Source of the DNA: Candidatus Poseidoniaceae archaeon
GTDB lineage: Archaea > Thermoplasmatota > Poseidoniia > Poseidoniales > Poseidoniaceae
Length of the DNA: 9,703 nt
Assembly: GCA_013329295.1 (NCBI GenBank)
Contig: DUKP01000029.1
Span: 6,621 to 16,323, forward strand
Direction: 5' to 3'
Shown: positions 1-6,536 of the stretch, piece by piece
Numbering within the stretch: position 1 is the first letter of the stretch
Layout of the letters: the number at the start of each line of letters is the position of its first letter
Program-made: the position numbers and the translations under genes
The notes under the pieces: model-generated
Seen by the model: the letters and a program-made list of their open reading frames with translations, nothing else
Database searches by the model: none
What the model was told of the DNA's origin: nothing

Positions 1-1050
1 ACGCGAAAGTGATTCATCACTCAGTTCTAGAGTCAAATCACGTGCGCAACTTCTCTCATATTCATCTGCCAAGTTAACCAAACTCATTCCAGCATCAAAT
101 TCAATTGCTTTACTTGGCTTAGATTGGGCAATCAAGAATCGAAGAATTTCGGGTGGCACTAATTGTAATGCTTCCATTGGTCCTATTGTATTGCCAGATG
201 ATGATGACATCGCACCTTTTCCTTTCAAACTAATCCATTCATAGACAAGAGGTTGGGGTGCATCATAGCCGAATAATTGACAGATTTCTTTTCCAGTATC
301 GTACGAGCCACCAGAGGCTCCGTGATCTTTACCAAATGCCTCACATGTCACTCCAATCCAAGCCCATTTAGCAGGCCAGTCAATTCGCCAAGGCAATTTT
401 CCTTCGCCTTTGGTAATATCTGATGAACCTTTATTGCCTTTTGAATCGATGAAATGGACTAGTGGAAAATCATATCCAGTTACCGTGACTCCTTCAAGTG
501 AACCAGATGAATCAAGTGGGCTCCAAGGAAACCAAGAATCAGATAATTCTCTACCAGAAACCCGTTCAATGATTTCCCTAATTTTGTCAGCATTATCGCA
601 AGCAATTTTTGAACATTCAGAAAACATTCCAGTTTGATATGATGCTAAATTTTTAACAATACGAGGTCTTACTCCAATTGTTTTCAATGCTTCAAGAAAT
701 GGATTAAGGAAGTGGTCTGCATAGTTCCATCCATTTTCATTAAATCGTTCGTAATCCGGTTTCCCTTCAGCGTTTGGAGCCGGTATGTTGCCAATTTGAT
801 GACCTATGTATTTGCTGTATTCCTCATCTAGGAATGGATATACGCGCCTTAACGGATCGGCATCGTCAACAATGAATATGAAATCAACATCTAGGCCAGC
901 ATCTTTTGCGGCTCTTGAAATCATCTCACCAGTAAGTATTTCTCTTAAATGCCCAATGTGAAATTCTCCACTTGGAGTAATTCCAGTCGATACAATGTGT
1001 TTAGTACCTCTACGTGATAAATTAAGGGCAATAACATCAGCCCAGTGCAC
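1..1050 (-). CDS. lysS: Lysyl-tRNA synthetase, class I (C-terminus cut by window edge)
   Basis: This enzyme charges tRNA-Lys with lysine in the cytoplasm. The visible 350 residues hold the class I Rossmann catalytic domain. The HIGH signature reads FHIGHLRE (HIGH at residues 31-34), preceded by STGITPSGE, and the KMSKS-equivalent loop reads KGKGAMSSSSGN around residues 276-287. This is the class I LysRS of most euryarchaea, not the bacterial class II enzyme. Family members are roughly 500-550 residues, so the helical anticodon-binding C-terminus lies outside the window. The start is a GTG: the protein then begins (M)HWADVIA, as in the family, and GAGGTGG sits 4 nt upstream, overlapping the gfcR stop. 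The lysS start is 9 nt past that stop, so the two are probably translated from one mRNA. The residue just before the Met of the KMSKS loop is Ala where Lys is usual. Confidence 0.96.
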   Translation of the reverse strand, partial: MHWADVIALNLSRRGTKHIVSTGITPSGEFHIGHLREILTGEMISRAAKDAGLDVDFIFIVDDADPLRRVYPFLDEEYSKYIGHQIGNIPAPNAEGKPDYERFNENGWNYADHFLNPFLEALKTIGVRPRIVKNLASYQTGMFSECSKIACDNADKIREIIERVSGRELSDSWFPWSPLDSSGSLEGVTVTGYDFPLVHFIDSKGNKGSSDITKGEGKLPWRIDWPAKWAWIGVTCEAFGKDHGASGGSYDTGKEICQLFGYDAPQPLVYEWISLKGKGAMSSSSGNTIGPMEALQLVPPEILRFLIAQSKPSKAIEFDAGMSLVNLADEYERSCARDLTLELSDESLSR

Positions 1051-1054
1051 CAAA

Positions 1055-1061
1055 CCACCTC
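1055..1061 (-). promoter_or_regulatory. Shine-Dalgarno site for lysS
   Basis: GAGGTGG on the minus strand complements the archaeal 16S rRNA 3' end (core GGAGGTGAT). It lies 4 nt before the GTG start of lysS and overlaps the gfcR TGA stop. It decides the GTG start and implies coupled translation with the upstream gene. Confidence 0.75.
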
Positions 1062-1644
1062 AAACAGAAACCGCTCTAACAACGCCTCGAAGTGGAATGT
1101 CTCCAATTTCATTTCTCATTGTTTTATTGACTAATACGATTACTAAACCAACATCGCCACCTGCTTCCTTGATGGAAGATATGGTTTTACTAACAGTTTT
1201 TCCAGTAGACAATACATCGTCAATAATTACTACTTTCTTACCTGAAACTTGTCCATATTTGCTAGATAATGAACCTGAACCATCTCCATTGTCAGTAGTT
1301 CTAAAAACTGTGAATTCGCAATCAAGGATTCTTGCAACTTCGTGAGCAAATGAGATTCCATTGATTGAAATTCCAACAATTGTATCAATATTGTCGAAAC
1401 CTAATTCTTCGTCTGCTACATCAGCCATTATTGTGCCAATGGCTGAAATTCTGTTTGGCTTTACTCCAATAGTTCTCCATCCTATTCTAACATCACTTGG
1501 TTGATCGTCACCTTGGCTTCCTGCTAATAGCCAAGATATCGTATCTTGGGATAGTGATAATTCGTCTGCAATTTGTTGGCTGTTTAGACCTTCTTTACGC
1601 AGATTCATTGCAGTCATTCTCAATTCTTCAATACTAACAACCAT
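1060..1644 (-). CDS. gfcR: GfcR-like transcriptional regulator (HTH plus orotate phosphoribosyltransferase-like domain)
   Basis: This is a DNA-binding regulator that probably senses PRPP or a related phosphosugar. From the chosen ATG it has 194 residues. A helix-turn-helix covers about residues 21-41 (GLNSQQIADELSLSQDTISW). It is followed by a type I phosphoribosyltransferase fold with the PRPP-binding motif VVIIDDVLSTGKT at about 138-150. The same architecture defines the archaeal PyrE-like family whose Haloferax member, GfcR, activates glycolytic genes; a true orotate phosphoribosyltransferase has no N-terminal HTH. The target genes here cannot be told from the sequence. Translation could also begin at a TTG three codons upstream (1653), but I prefer the ATG because it gives the clean N-terminus MVVSIEELR. 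No Shine-Dalgarno is visible, so the transcript may be leaderless. It is followed at once by lysS. Confidence 0.88.
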   Translation of the reverse strand: MVVSIEELRMTAMNLRKEGLNSQQIADELSLSQDTISWLLAGSQGDDQPSDVRIGWRTIGVKPNRISAIGTIMADVADEELGFDNIDTIVGISINGISFAHEVARILDCEFTVFRTTDNGDGSGSLSSKYGQVSGKKVVIIDDVLSTGKTVSKTISSIKEAGGDVGLVIVLVNKTMRNEIGDIPLRGVVRAVSV

Positions 1645-1757
1645 TACTACCAAAGCATGCCATGAGTCTCATGTTCATCAAACCTTTCATCAAAATCAAT
1701 CTTCAATCACTAATTGACATACCAAGCATTGAAGAATGGAACCTACGAGCCACTAAC
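1645..1757. promoter_or_regulatory. Divergent promoter region between gfcR and aIF2-beta
   Basis: This 113-bp gap must carry the promoters of both genes. The frame of aIF2-beta stays open back to an ATG at 1662, but the translated 32 residues match nothing in the family and would leave only 17 bp between the divergent ATG codons. I therefore read it as non-coding. No strong TATA box stands out. A perfect 13-bp palindrome (1661-1673) and a GCATGC hexamer (1655-1660) lie next to the gfcR start. Confidence 0.5.
1661..1673. promoter_or_regulatory. Candidate operator: perfect palindrome CATGAGTCTCATG
   Basis: Two 6-bp arms are exactly complementary around a central T. The site sits 17-29 bp upstream of the gfcR ATG, which is where the TATA/BRE elements of a leaderless archaeal promoter would lie, and about 85 bp upstream of aIF2-beta. 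A dimeric HTH protein such as the adjacent gfcR product could bind it and autoregulate. This is inferred from position and symmetry only. Confidence 0.3.
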
Positions 1758-2168
1758 ATGGCAGACTTTGATTATGAGACTCTGCTGGATAGGGCAAGGG
1801 AGAAAATCCCTGAAAATATTTCCAGCAAATCACGATGGAAGTTACCTGAGCCACAAATTTTGATTGAAGGTTCAAATACTATCTTTAGAAATTTCAATGA
1901 AGTTGTTTCAATGATGGATAGAGATGATAATCACGTTTACCAATATATTTTGAATGATCTTGGAACTTCTGGTTCAAGAGATGGACCAAGAGCCAGGTTC
2001 AAAGGAAGGATTCCACCAAAAAGGATCAAGAAAACCATCGTGAATTATGTTAATTCTTACATTATATGTAGCCAATGCTCATCACCAGATACCATGTTTG
2101 TCAAAGAAGAGCGAACCACTTTGTTGAAATGTCAAGCTTGTGGAGCAACAAGGCCAGTTAAACTTTAA
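1758..2168 (+). CDS. eif2b: Translation initiation factor 2 subunit beta (aIF2-beta)
   Basis: This is the beta subunit of the archaeal aIF2 heterotrimer, which delivers initiator Met-tRNA to the small ribosomal subunit. The 136 residues have the family layout. An N-terminal helix (DYETLLDRAREKIPE) binds aIF2-gamma. A central alpha-beta domain contains NVYQYILNDLG-like and RFKGRIPP segments (about 35-100). The C-terminal zinc ribbon has ligands C104, C107, C125 and C128 (ICSQC and KCQAC). I start at the ATG giving MADFDYETLL, because family members are about 135-140 residues and begin this way. An in-frame ATG at 1662 would add 32 residues unlike the family. No Shine-Dalgarno is seen. The gene appears to stand alone, and its TAA overlaps the stop of the convergent nitroreductase within TTAA. 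Confidence 0.94.
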   Translation: MADFDYETLLDRAREKIPENISSKSRWKLPEPQILIEGSNTIFRNFNEVVSMMDRDDNHVYQYILNDLGTSGSRDGPRARFKGRIPPKRIKKTIVNYVNSYIICSQCSSPDTMFVKEERTTLLKCQACGATRPVKL

Positions 2169-2737
2169 TCGAGATAAGTTACTATCTCTGAAAGGGCTTT
2201 TTTCTTAACTTCACGAACTTTAACTGGATAACCAGCCTTGACAAAGCCAATGATTTCTTCACTTTCATAATCTATAGAAAGAGTGCTGTAGGTTTGTAAA
2301 TCTCTTGTTATAGATCCGGTTGACCATTGAGCGCCAACACCATTCTCCCATAAAGATAGAACCATATTGTGTAAAGCACAAACCGATGCAGCATAATCCT
2401 CCTTTTCTCTAAATTTGTCATCATGAGATTTTTTTGAGGTAACTGCAACCAATAGAGGGGGTTGTACAATTTTATTTATTGCCCTTTCAACATTTGATTC
2501 AAAGTTTTTTGATTGCATCTTTTCTGACTTTATATTTGCCAACTTAGTGATTGTAGGGATTAATTTCTTTCGAATATCATTACCTAGAATATAGAATTTC
2601 CATGGATGTGTATGCTTGTGGCATGGAGCATTTGATGCAGCAAGTAGTGCTTGTTGTAGAATTTCATCATCAACAATTTCATCAGTAAATTGGTATATAC
2701 TTCTTCGATTATTGATTACATCTTGTAGGCGAGTCAT
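2165..2737 (-). CDS. Nitroreductase-family FMN-dependent oxidoreductase
   Basis: A 190-residue protein of the FMN-binding nitroreductase fold, which transfers electrons from NAD(P)H to nitro compounds, quinones, flavins or pterins. The N-terminal FMN-phosphate signature reads NNRRSIYQF (R11, R12, S13). It is followed by LLAASNAPCHKHTHPWKFYI, the usual 'APS..N.QPW.f' segment, here with Cys-His-Lys-His. The C-terminal EEIIGFVKAGYP matches the family's closing 'iGy P' flavin-site strand. The start is the ATG at 2737; a TTG at 2752 would overlap the stop of the upstream dehydratase by 3 bp. With the ATG start the gap is 11 nt, so the two are very likely co-transcribed. The substrate is unknown. 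The partner suggests a reduced-pterin role, since E. coli NfsB of this family has been reported as a dihydropteridine reductase. Confidence 0.88.
   Translation of the reverse strand: MTRLQDVINNRRSIYQFTDEIVDDEILQQALLAASNAPCHKHTHPWKFYILGNDIRKKLIPTITKLANIKSEKMQSKNFESNVERAINKIVQPPLLVAVTSKKSHDDKFREKEDYAASVCALHNMVLSLWENGVGAQWSTGSITRDLQTYSTLSIDYESEEIIGFVKAGYPVKVREVKKKALSEIVTYLD
2171..2203 (+). terminator. Probable terminator of aIF2-beta
   Basis: Two bases past the aIF2-beta stop, GAGATA (2171-2176) pairs perfectly with TATCTC (2183-2188) around a 6-nt loop. A run of six T (2198-2203) follows 9 nt later. Oligo-T alone can terminate archaeal RNA polymerase. The element lies inside the 3' coding end of the convergent nitroreductase gene, where the T6 tract reads as lysine codons on the other strand. 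Confidence 0.5.
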
Positions 2738-2748
2738 ATCAACACCAA

Positions 2749-3072
2749 TCAAATATTGTCAATCTTTGCTGCTAGGATGAAATCAGATTCATTTAAACCA
2801 TCAATTTTGTGAGTCCAAATCATTACTTTGACCCGTCCCCATGATAGTTCGAAATCAGCATGATGTCCCTCTTCTTCACAAATTTTTCCAGCATCATTGA
2901 CAAAGTCTAGAGCTGTTTGAAAATCATCAAAAGTAAAAGTCCTCTCAATATGATGGTCAAGAACTAATTTCCATTCTTGATGTATTTGTTCCATATATGG
3001 TTTGATTTCTTCGACTGTTAAAGGTGGTATACCTCCTTCACAAGGAATGCACTTTTTCTCATGTAGAGTCAA
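2749..3072 (-). CDS. Pterin-4a-carbinolamine dehydratase
   Basis: This enzyme dehydrates 4a-hydroxytetrahydropterin to quinonoid dihydropterin, the recycling step after aromatic amino acid hydroxylation; homologues are also linked to folate and molybdopterin metabolism. The N-terminus EKKCIPCEGGIPPLT is typical of microbial members. The catalytic block EEEGHHADFELSW...THKIDGLNESD contains H70, H71 and H88, with the same spacing as His61, His62 and His79 of the mammalian enzyme. The active site therefore looks intact. I start at a TTG giving (M)TLHEKKC and 107 residues, the normal family length, 4 nt after the stop of the upstream gene. An open frame continues to 3135 but would overlap that gene by 59 bp and adds basic residues foreign to the family. 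It is the middle gene of a three-gene run. Confidence 0.92.
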   Translation of the reverse strand: MTLHEKKCIPCEGGIPPLTVEEIKPYMEQIHQEWKLVLDHHIERTFTFDDFQTALDFVNDAGKICEEEGHHADFELSWGRVKVMIWTHKIDGLNESDFILAAKIDNI

Positions 3073-3076
3073 AATT

Positions 3077-3523
3077 TCAACCCCATAGATGTGAATCGTC
3101 TTGCCTACCTTTAACCTCTTTCTCGACTTTCTCATGAAGTGAAGATCTTCGCTTCATATCTTCTCTTTCGAATGCTAACAATTCCTTGTCATCGATATAT
3201 GCAGGGCGAGTGTGAGCGATTAGAGTAATTTTCACAATTACATCTCTTGCAACATATACGGTTGAACCTTCATCGGTTAGAATCTCAATACTTGTTTTTC
3301 CAGATGATAACAATCTACCTTTTATGATTGTGTTATCACCTTCCTTGAATGCACGTGCATCAAGTAAAATTTCAACTAAGTCATCTTTACGTAGTCCATG
3401 TCTTCTTTCCAACAGGTCGCCATTATGTACACTTGTGATTTCTGTGAGGCTCGGAGAGCCCATTTCTTCCCAAATTGGTATAGCCCAGTCTGGTAAACTT
3501 GAGTCCTTTTTCTTATTCGCCAT
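3077..3523 (-). CDS. Uncharacterised 148-residue protein, possible small beta-barrel
   Basis: I do not recognise this protein. It starts at an ATG with no Shine-Dalgarno. The N-terminus is lysine-rich and polar (ANKKKDSS), then PDWAIPIWEEMGSPSLTEI. A central part of alternating hydrophobic strands (about 48-103) runs LVEILLDARAF, IIKGRLLSS, TSIEILTDEG and STVYVARDVIVKITLI. The order and glycine turns faintly resemble an Sm/Lsm or other small beta-barrel RNA-binding fold; this is inference from pattern only. Residues 112-140 are highly charged and probably helical (DDKELLAFEREDMKRR...). There is no signal peptide or membrane segment, so it is likely cytosolic. It leads the run with the pterin dehydratase and nitroreductase (4-nt spacing to the dehydratase). 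Its divergent neighbour is the NOG1 GTPase. Confidence 0.75.
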   Translation of the reverse strand: MANKKKDSSLPDWAIPIWEEMGSPSLTEITSVHNGDLLERRHGLRKDDLVEILLDARAFKEGDNTIIKGRLLSSGKTSIEILTDEGSTVYVARDVIVKITLIAHTRPAYIDDKELLAFEREDMKRRSSLHEKVEKEVKGRQDDSHLWG

Positions 3524-3592
3524 GAGTTAACGTGGCGGCGAGCGTACTTTAACCTCGCTCTCAAAATAATATATCAAATCATTATCGAGGGT
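3524..3592. promoter_or_regulatory. Divergent promoter region upstream of NOG1 and the 148-residue gene
   Basis: The 69-bp gap contains an AT-rich stretch with TAATATAT at 3566-3573, centred about 23 bp before the plus-strand ATG at 3593. That is the spacing of an archaeal TATA box for a leaderless or very short-leader transcript. On the minus strand a weaker TTAAAG (3548-3553) lies about 27 bp before the ATG at 3523. The part nearest the minus-strand gene is GC-rich (gtggcggcgagcg). Confidence 0.45.
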
Positions 3593-4750
3593 ATGGGTTA
3601 TTCAAGTATTGGCATCCAGCGTGTAATCGGGGATATAATGAAAGTGTCATGGCGCGCCTTGCCAACTGTTCTTACTAAGGAAGAGTTGCTTGATAAGGCG
3701 TATGGAAGGGCTAAAAAAGCCGCTGACAGGGTTGATGATAGAGATCGAATTTTCCGCGTAAGAAAACAACTCAATCGTATGATTCAAACCGCTTCGGATA
3801 TTCTTGGCACCTATCTAATGGATACAGTCAATCAATGGCCATCTTTAGACCAATCTCCACAATTTGATGTTTCAATGATTGATGCTTGTGTGGGTTGTGA
3901 TGAATATCGCCATCACCTTTCAATGTTACAATGGGCAGCTAATCAAATCTCAAATATCGCTACACAAAATACTAGAAAAATTACTAGGACTGCTAAAATT
4001 GAATTGATGCATGAAGCAAGAAGAGAAGCTTATGGCCGTATTTCCTCAATCGTAGGAAGAATCGGTCCATCTCTAAAGTGGCTTGGAGAATCTAGAGAGA
4101 CACTAAAGAGGCTACCAAGTATTGATCAATTATCACCTTGCATTGTTGTTTGTGGTGCTCCAAACGTTGGCAAGTCTGCATTCATTTCAGCTTTGAGTTC
4201 AGGCAATATGGAAGTAAATCATTATCCATTTACCACCAAGAGAATCCATTTAGGCCATTTTACATTTAGGCGACTTCAGTATCAGATGGTCGATACGCCA
4301 GGATTGCTTGACAGGCCAATGGAAAAGCGCAATGATATTGAGATGCAAGCGATATCAGCACTTGAGAATCTTGGTTCTTTAGTATTGTTTTTAATTGACG
4401 AAAATGAAGAATGTGGGACTTCAATTGAAGAACAAAACAATCTTCTCGAAGAAATACTTGAGTTACTTGCTGGAACTACCGTAATGGTAATTTCAACCAA
4501 GGCAGATTTACATCAAACAAAGCCAGAAAATTGGGATTTAGTATGCAAAGCCGAACAGGATTATTTGCAATCTGGTGAAGAGCAATATACAGAATTACCA
4601 TTATTGATTGATAAAAGTGGCTACATTACAATTTCAGCATTAGAAAATGTTGGAATGGAAGCACTCAAAATGGAGATTGTTAGAATCGTTAAAGATAATA
4701 CTCCAATAGATCCAATGAATTTGCCAGAAGGATGGCACAGAGCGGATTGA
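3593..4750 (+). CDS. NOG1-family GTP-binding protein (OBG/NOG GTPase)
   Basis: A P-loop GTPase of the NOG1 family, implicated in large ribosomal subunit assembly. An N-terminal helical domain (about 20-175, starting LPTVLTKEELLDKAYGRAKKAADR) precedes the G domain. G1 is GAPNVGKS (188-195), G2 falls in YPFTTK (211-216), G3 is DTPG (234-237), G4 is TKAD (302-305, Thr for the commoner Asn) and G5 is SAL (348-350). At 385 residues it is near the usual archaeal length of about 330-370 and lacks the eukaryotic C-terminal extension. The start is uncertain. ATG 3593 fits a TATA box about 23 bp upstream. ATG 3638 gives MKVSWRALPTVLT, which looks more like the family N-terminus and has GGGGAT 4 nt before it. 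The TGA directly abuts the stop of convergent argS. Confidence 0.93.
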   Translation: MGYSSIGIQRVIGDIMKVSWRALPTVLTKEELLDKAYGRAKKAADRVDDRDRIFRVRKQLNRMIQTASDILGTYLMDTVNQWPSLDQSPQFDVSMIDACVGCDEYRHHLSMLQWAANQISNIATQNTRKITRTAKIELMHEARREAYGRISSIVGRIGPSLKWLGESRETLKRLPSIDQLSPCIVVCGAPNVGKSAFISALSSGNMEVNHYPFTTKRIHLGHFTFRRLQYQMVDTPGLLDRPMEKRNDIEMQAISALENLGSLVLFLIDENEECGTSIEEQNNLLEEILELLAGTTVMVISTKADLHQTKPENWDLVCKAEQDYLQSGEEQYTELPLLIDKSGYITISALENVGMEALKMEIVRIVKDNTPIDPMNLPEGWHRAD

Positions 4751-6532
4751 TTACATCTGTTCAAGAGGCGATATGCCAAGTCCAATCATGCCCGATTTCA
4801 TTAATTTTGAAGCAATTTCGGAAACTGCTAGATACATTTCGTTTACTTTACCATTTGAGATGACCTTACAATCACGATAAAATCCATTATATGAGTTTGC
4901 TAAATTTAACAATTGGTTAGCAAATAAATTCGGTCTGTTTTGCTCAACAGACTTGCTTAAAGCATCATTATGAGTAACCATAACTCTCAATAATTCATAC
5001 ATACTATTTGGTATCTCATGATTTTCATTTTGAAGTTTTGAATTATCAATAATGTCAAAAGTTATTCCCAATGCTAAACATTTATTGGAAATAGATCTAC
5101 TTCTTGTATGGCTGTACATTATGAATGGCGCAGAATCTGAATCAAAGGCTAATGCTTCTTCCCATCGGAATGTAAAACCCTTATCTGGACTTACTTTTAT
5201 TATGTTAAATCTAACTGCAGAAGTGCCTACTGCCTCGGCAATTTCAGTAATTTCTACATCACTGTAATCAGTTCTAATCTCTCTAACTAAATTAGCAGCA
5301 TGCGCTTTGGCTTCTTCCAATAAATCATCCATAAAAACAACATTACCTTTTCTGGTTGACATCTTACCTTCTGGTAATTTGATGAATGAGTAGAATAATA
5401 CTTCAGGAGAATCATATCCAAGTTCATTTAAGGTCAATGAAACTTGTTTTGACTGCAATTTGTGGTCTTCTCCTAAGATATTTATCAAATTGTTACATTG
5501 ACTAAATTTCCAAATGTGATAAGCTATGTCACGAGTTGCGTATAGTGAACTGCCATCTCCACGGCGGAAATAAAATTCAGTTTTTCCTTTCAAACCTCTT
5601 GTTCCAAGGTCAAGATACTCTGCTCCATTATCGGCAACACCATGAATCTCTAAGGTAGATAATTTCTCCATTATTTTACTTACATCACCATTGGTTACAA
5701 ACAAAGATTCCTTGGTGAACTCATCAAAGTTTATTCTTAGTCGATTCAAGGTTTCTAACATGCCATCAAGCACTGGTTGGTATGCATTTTCAAACGCTGC
5801 CAAAACCTCATCATCACCATTTTCGCTTGCATGAACCATGTCAGCAATCGCCTTTTCAATACCTTCTTTGACACTATCGTCATTCCTTAACACTTGAGCG
5901 GCTTGATACCATCTTACTCTTTCGTGATCAGGCTTGTTGTTCCACATGTCATTGATTGATTCTCTATCTGAAAGGATGTCATCTACTTGTTCTGGTTTGA
6001 GATTGGCCAATGCCCACGCTAAAACAGCAACCTGTTTCCCCATGTCATCAACATAATACTCAGAGCGAACCTCATTACCATATAGCCTATGAAGCCTAAC
6101 TAAAGTATCTCCAAGTATTGCATTTCTCGCCCTACCTACATGGAATGGTCCGTTTGGATTTGCTGAAGTATGTTCAATGAGTACAGATTTTGCGCCTGTT
6201 GGCAAACCTCCTAATGCATCACCAATTCGCACATTTCCAGAAACAACATAATCGGCCAACCAGTTTGCTGATGCCTTGAAATTAAGATAACCCGCAGTAG
6301 AATTTATCTCATCAATAATATCATTATTCTCGATTAATGATTGTAATTTTTCTGCAATTTCATTTGGCGCCATATTAAGTTGTTTTGCAAAGGCAAAACA
6401 TGGTAGAGAAAGATCTCCCATACTCTTTTCTCGTGATGGAGCAATCATAGATTTCCAATTTTCGTTAGTGATGCCAAGTTGTTGTAAAGCAGGTGATAAG
6501 ACCTGTTCAACATGTGGTCTGATAATTTCCAT
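4751..6532 (-). CDS. argS: Arginyl-tRNA synthetase
   Basis: A class I synthetase that charges tRNA-Arg. Its 593 residues are full length for the family (about 550-640). The N-terminal additional domain that contacts the tRNA elbow covers about 1-110. The catalytic domain carries the ArgRS signature HTSANPNGPFHVGRARN (HIGH-equivalent HVGR at 131-134) and a canonical KMSTRKG loop (390-396), which some ArgRSs lack. The C-terminal helical DALR anticodon-binding domain starts near 470 (YSHTRSRSISNK) and ends LGISPLEQM, close to the usual '...ERM' terminus. The ATG lies 4 nt after the aRF1 stop with GTGAT just upstream, so the two genes form one transcription unit. Its TAA touches the TGA of the convergent NOG1 gene. 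Confidence 0.97.
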   Translation of the reverse strand: MEIIRPHVEQVLSPALQQLGITNENWKSMIAPSREKSMGDLSLPCFAFAKQLNMAPNEIAEKLQSLIENNDIIDEINSTAGYLNFKASANWLADYVVSGNVRIGDALGGLPTGAKSVLIEHTSANPNGPFHVGRARNAILGDTLVRLHRLYGNEVRSEYYVDDMGKQVAVLAWALANLKPEQVDDILSDRESINDMWNNKPDHERVRWYQAAQVLRNDDSVKEGIEKAIADMVHASENGDDEVLAAFENAYQPVLDGMLETLNRLRINFDEFTKESLFVTNGDVSKIMEKLSTLEIHGVADNGAEYLDLGTRGLKGKTEFYFRRGDGSSLYATRDIAYHIWKFSQCNNLINILGEDHKLQSKQVSLTLNELGYDSPEVLFYSFIKLPEGKMSTRKGNVVFMDDLLEEAKAHAANLVREIRTDYSDVEITEIAEAVGTSAVRFNIIKVSPDKGFTFRWEEALAFDSDSAPFIMYSHTRSRSISNKCLALGITFDIIDNSKLQNENHEIPNSMYELLRVMVTHNDALSKSVEQNRPNLFANQLLNLANSYNGFYRDCKVISNGKVNEMYLAVSEIASKLMKSGMIGLGISPLEQM

Positions 6533-6536
6533 ATAA

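Noticed and set aside
302..305. TKAD in place of NKxD in the NOG1 G4 motif as a sign of lost specificity (residue numbers 302-305 of the protein)
   Set aside because: Thr is an accepted substitution in the [NT]KxD motif, so guanine specificity is probably kept.
410..637. Plus-strand open frame of 75 codons
   Set aside because: It lies wholly antisense to lysS, whose translation gives clear LysRS sequence throughout. The antisense frame has no recognisable motif.
995..1345. Plus-strand open frame of 116 codons
   Set aside because: It overlaps gfcR and the lysS start on the opposite strand; low-complexity Thr/Ser/Pro-rich product, typical of antisense to a real gene.
1662..1757. 32-residue N-terminal extension of aIF2-beta
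   Set aside because: The extension is unlike family members, would leave no room for divergent promoters, and the ATG at 1758 gives the expected N-terminus and length.
3073..3135. 21-residue N-terminal extension of the pterin dehydratase
   Set aside because: It would overlap the upstream gene by 59 bp, adds basic residues not found in the family, and the TTG at 3072 gives a standard length.
3376..3564. Minus-strand open frame of 62 codons overlapping the 148-residue gene
   Set aside because: It is a shifted frame of a gene that has better spacing to its neighbours, and it would extend through the divergent promoter. The product looks like frame noise.
5052..5267. Plus-strand open frame inside argS
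   Set aside because: Antisense to the well-conserved ArgRS C-terminal region; no independent support. The frames at 4282-4500 (antisense to NOG1) and 8047-8298 (antisense to pyrH) were dropped for the same reason.
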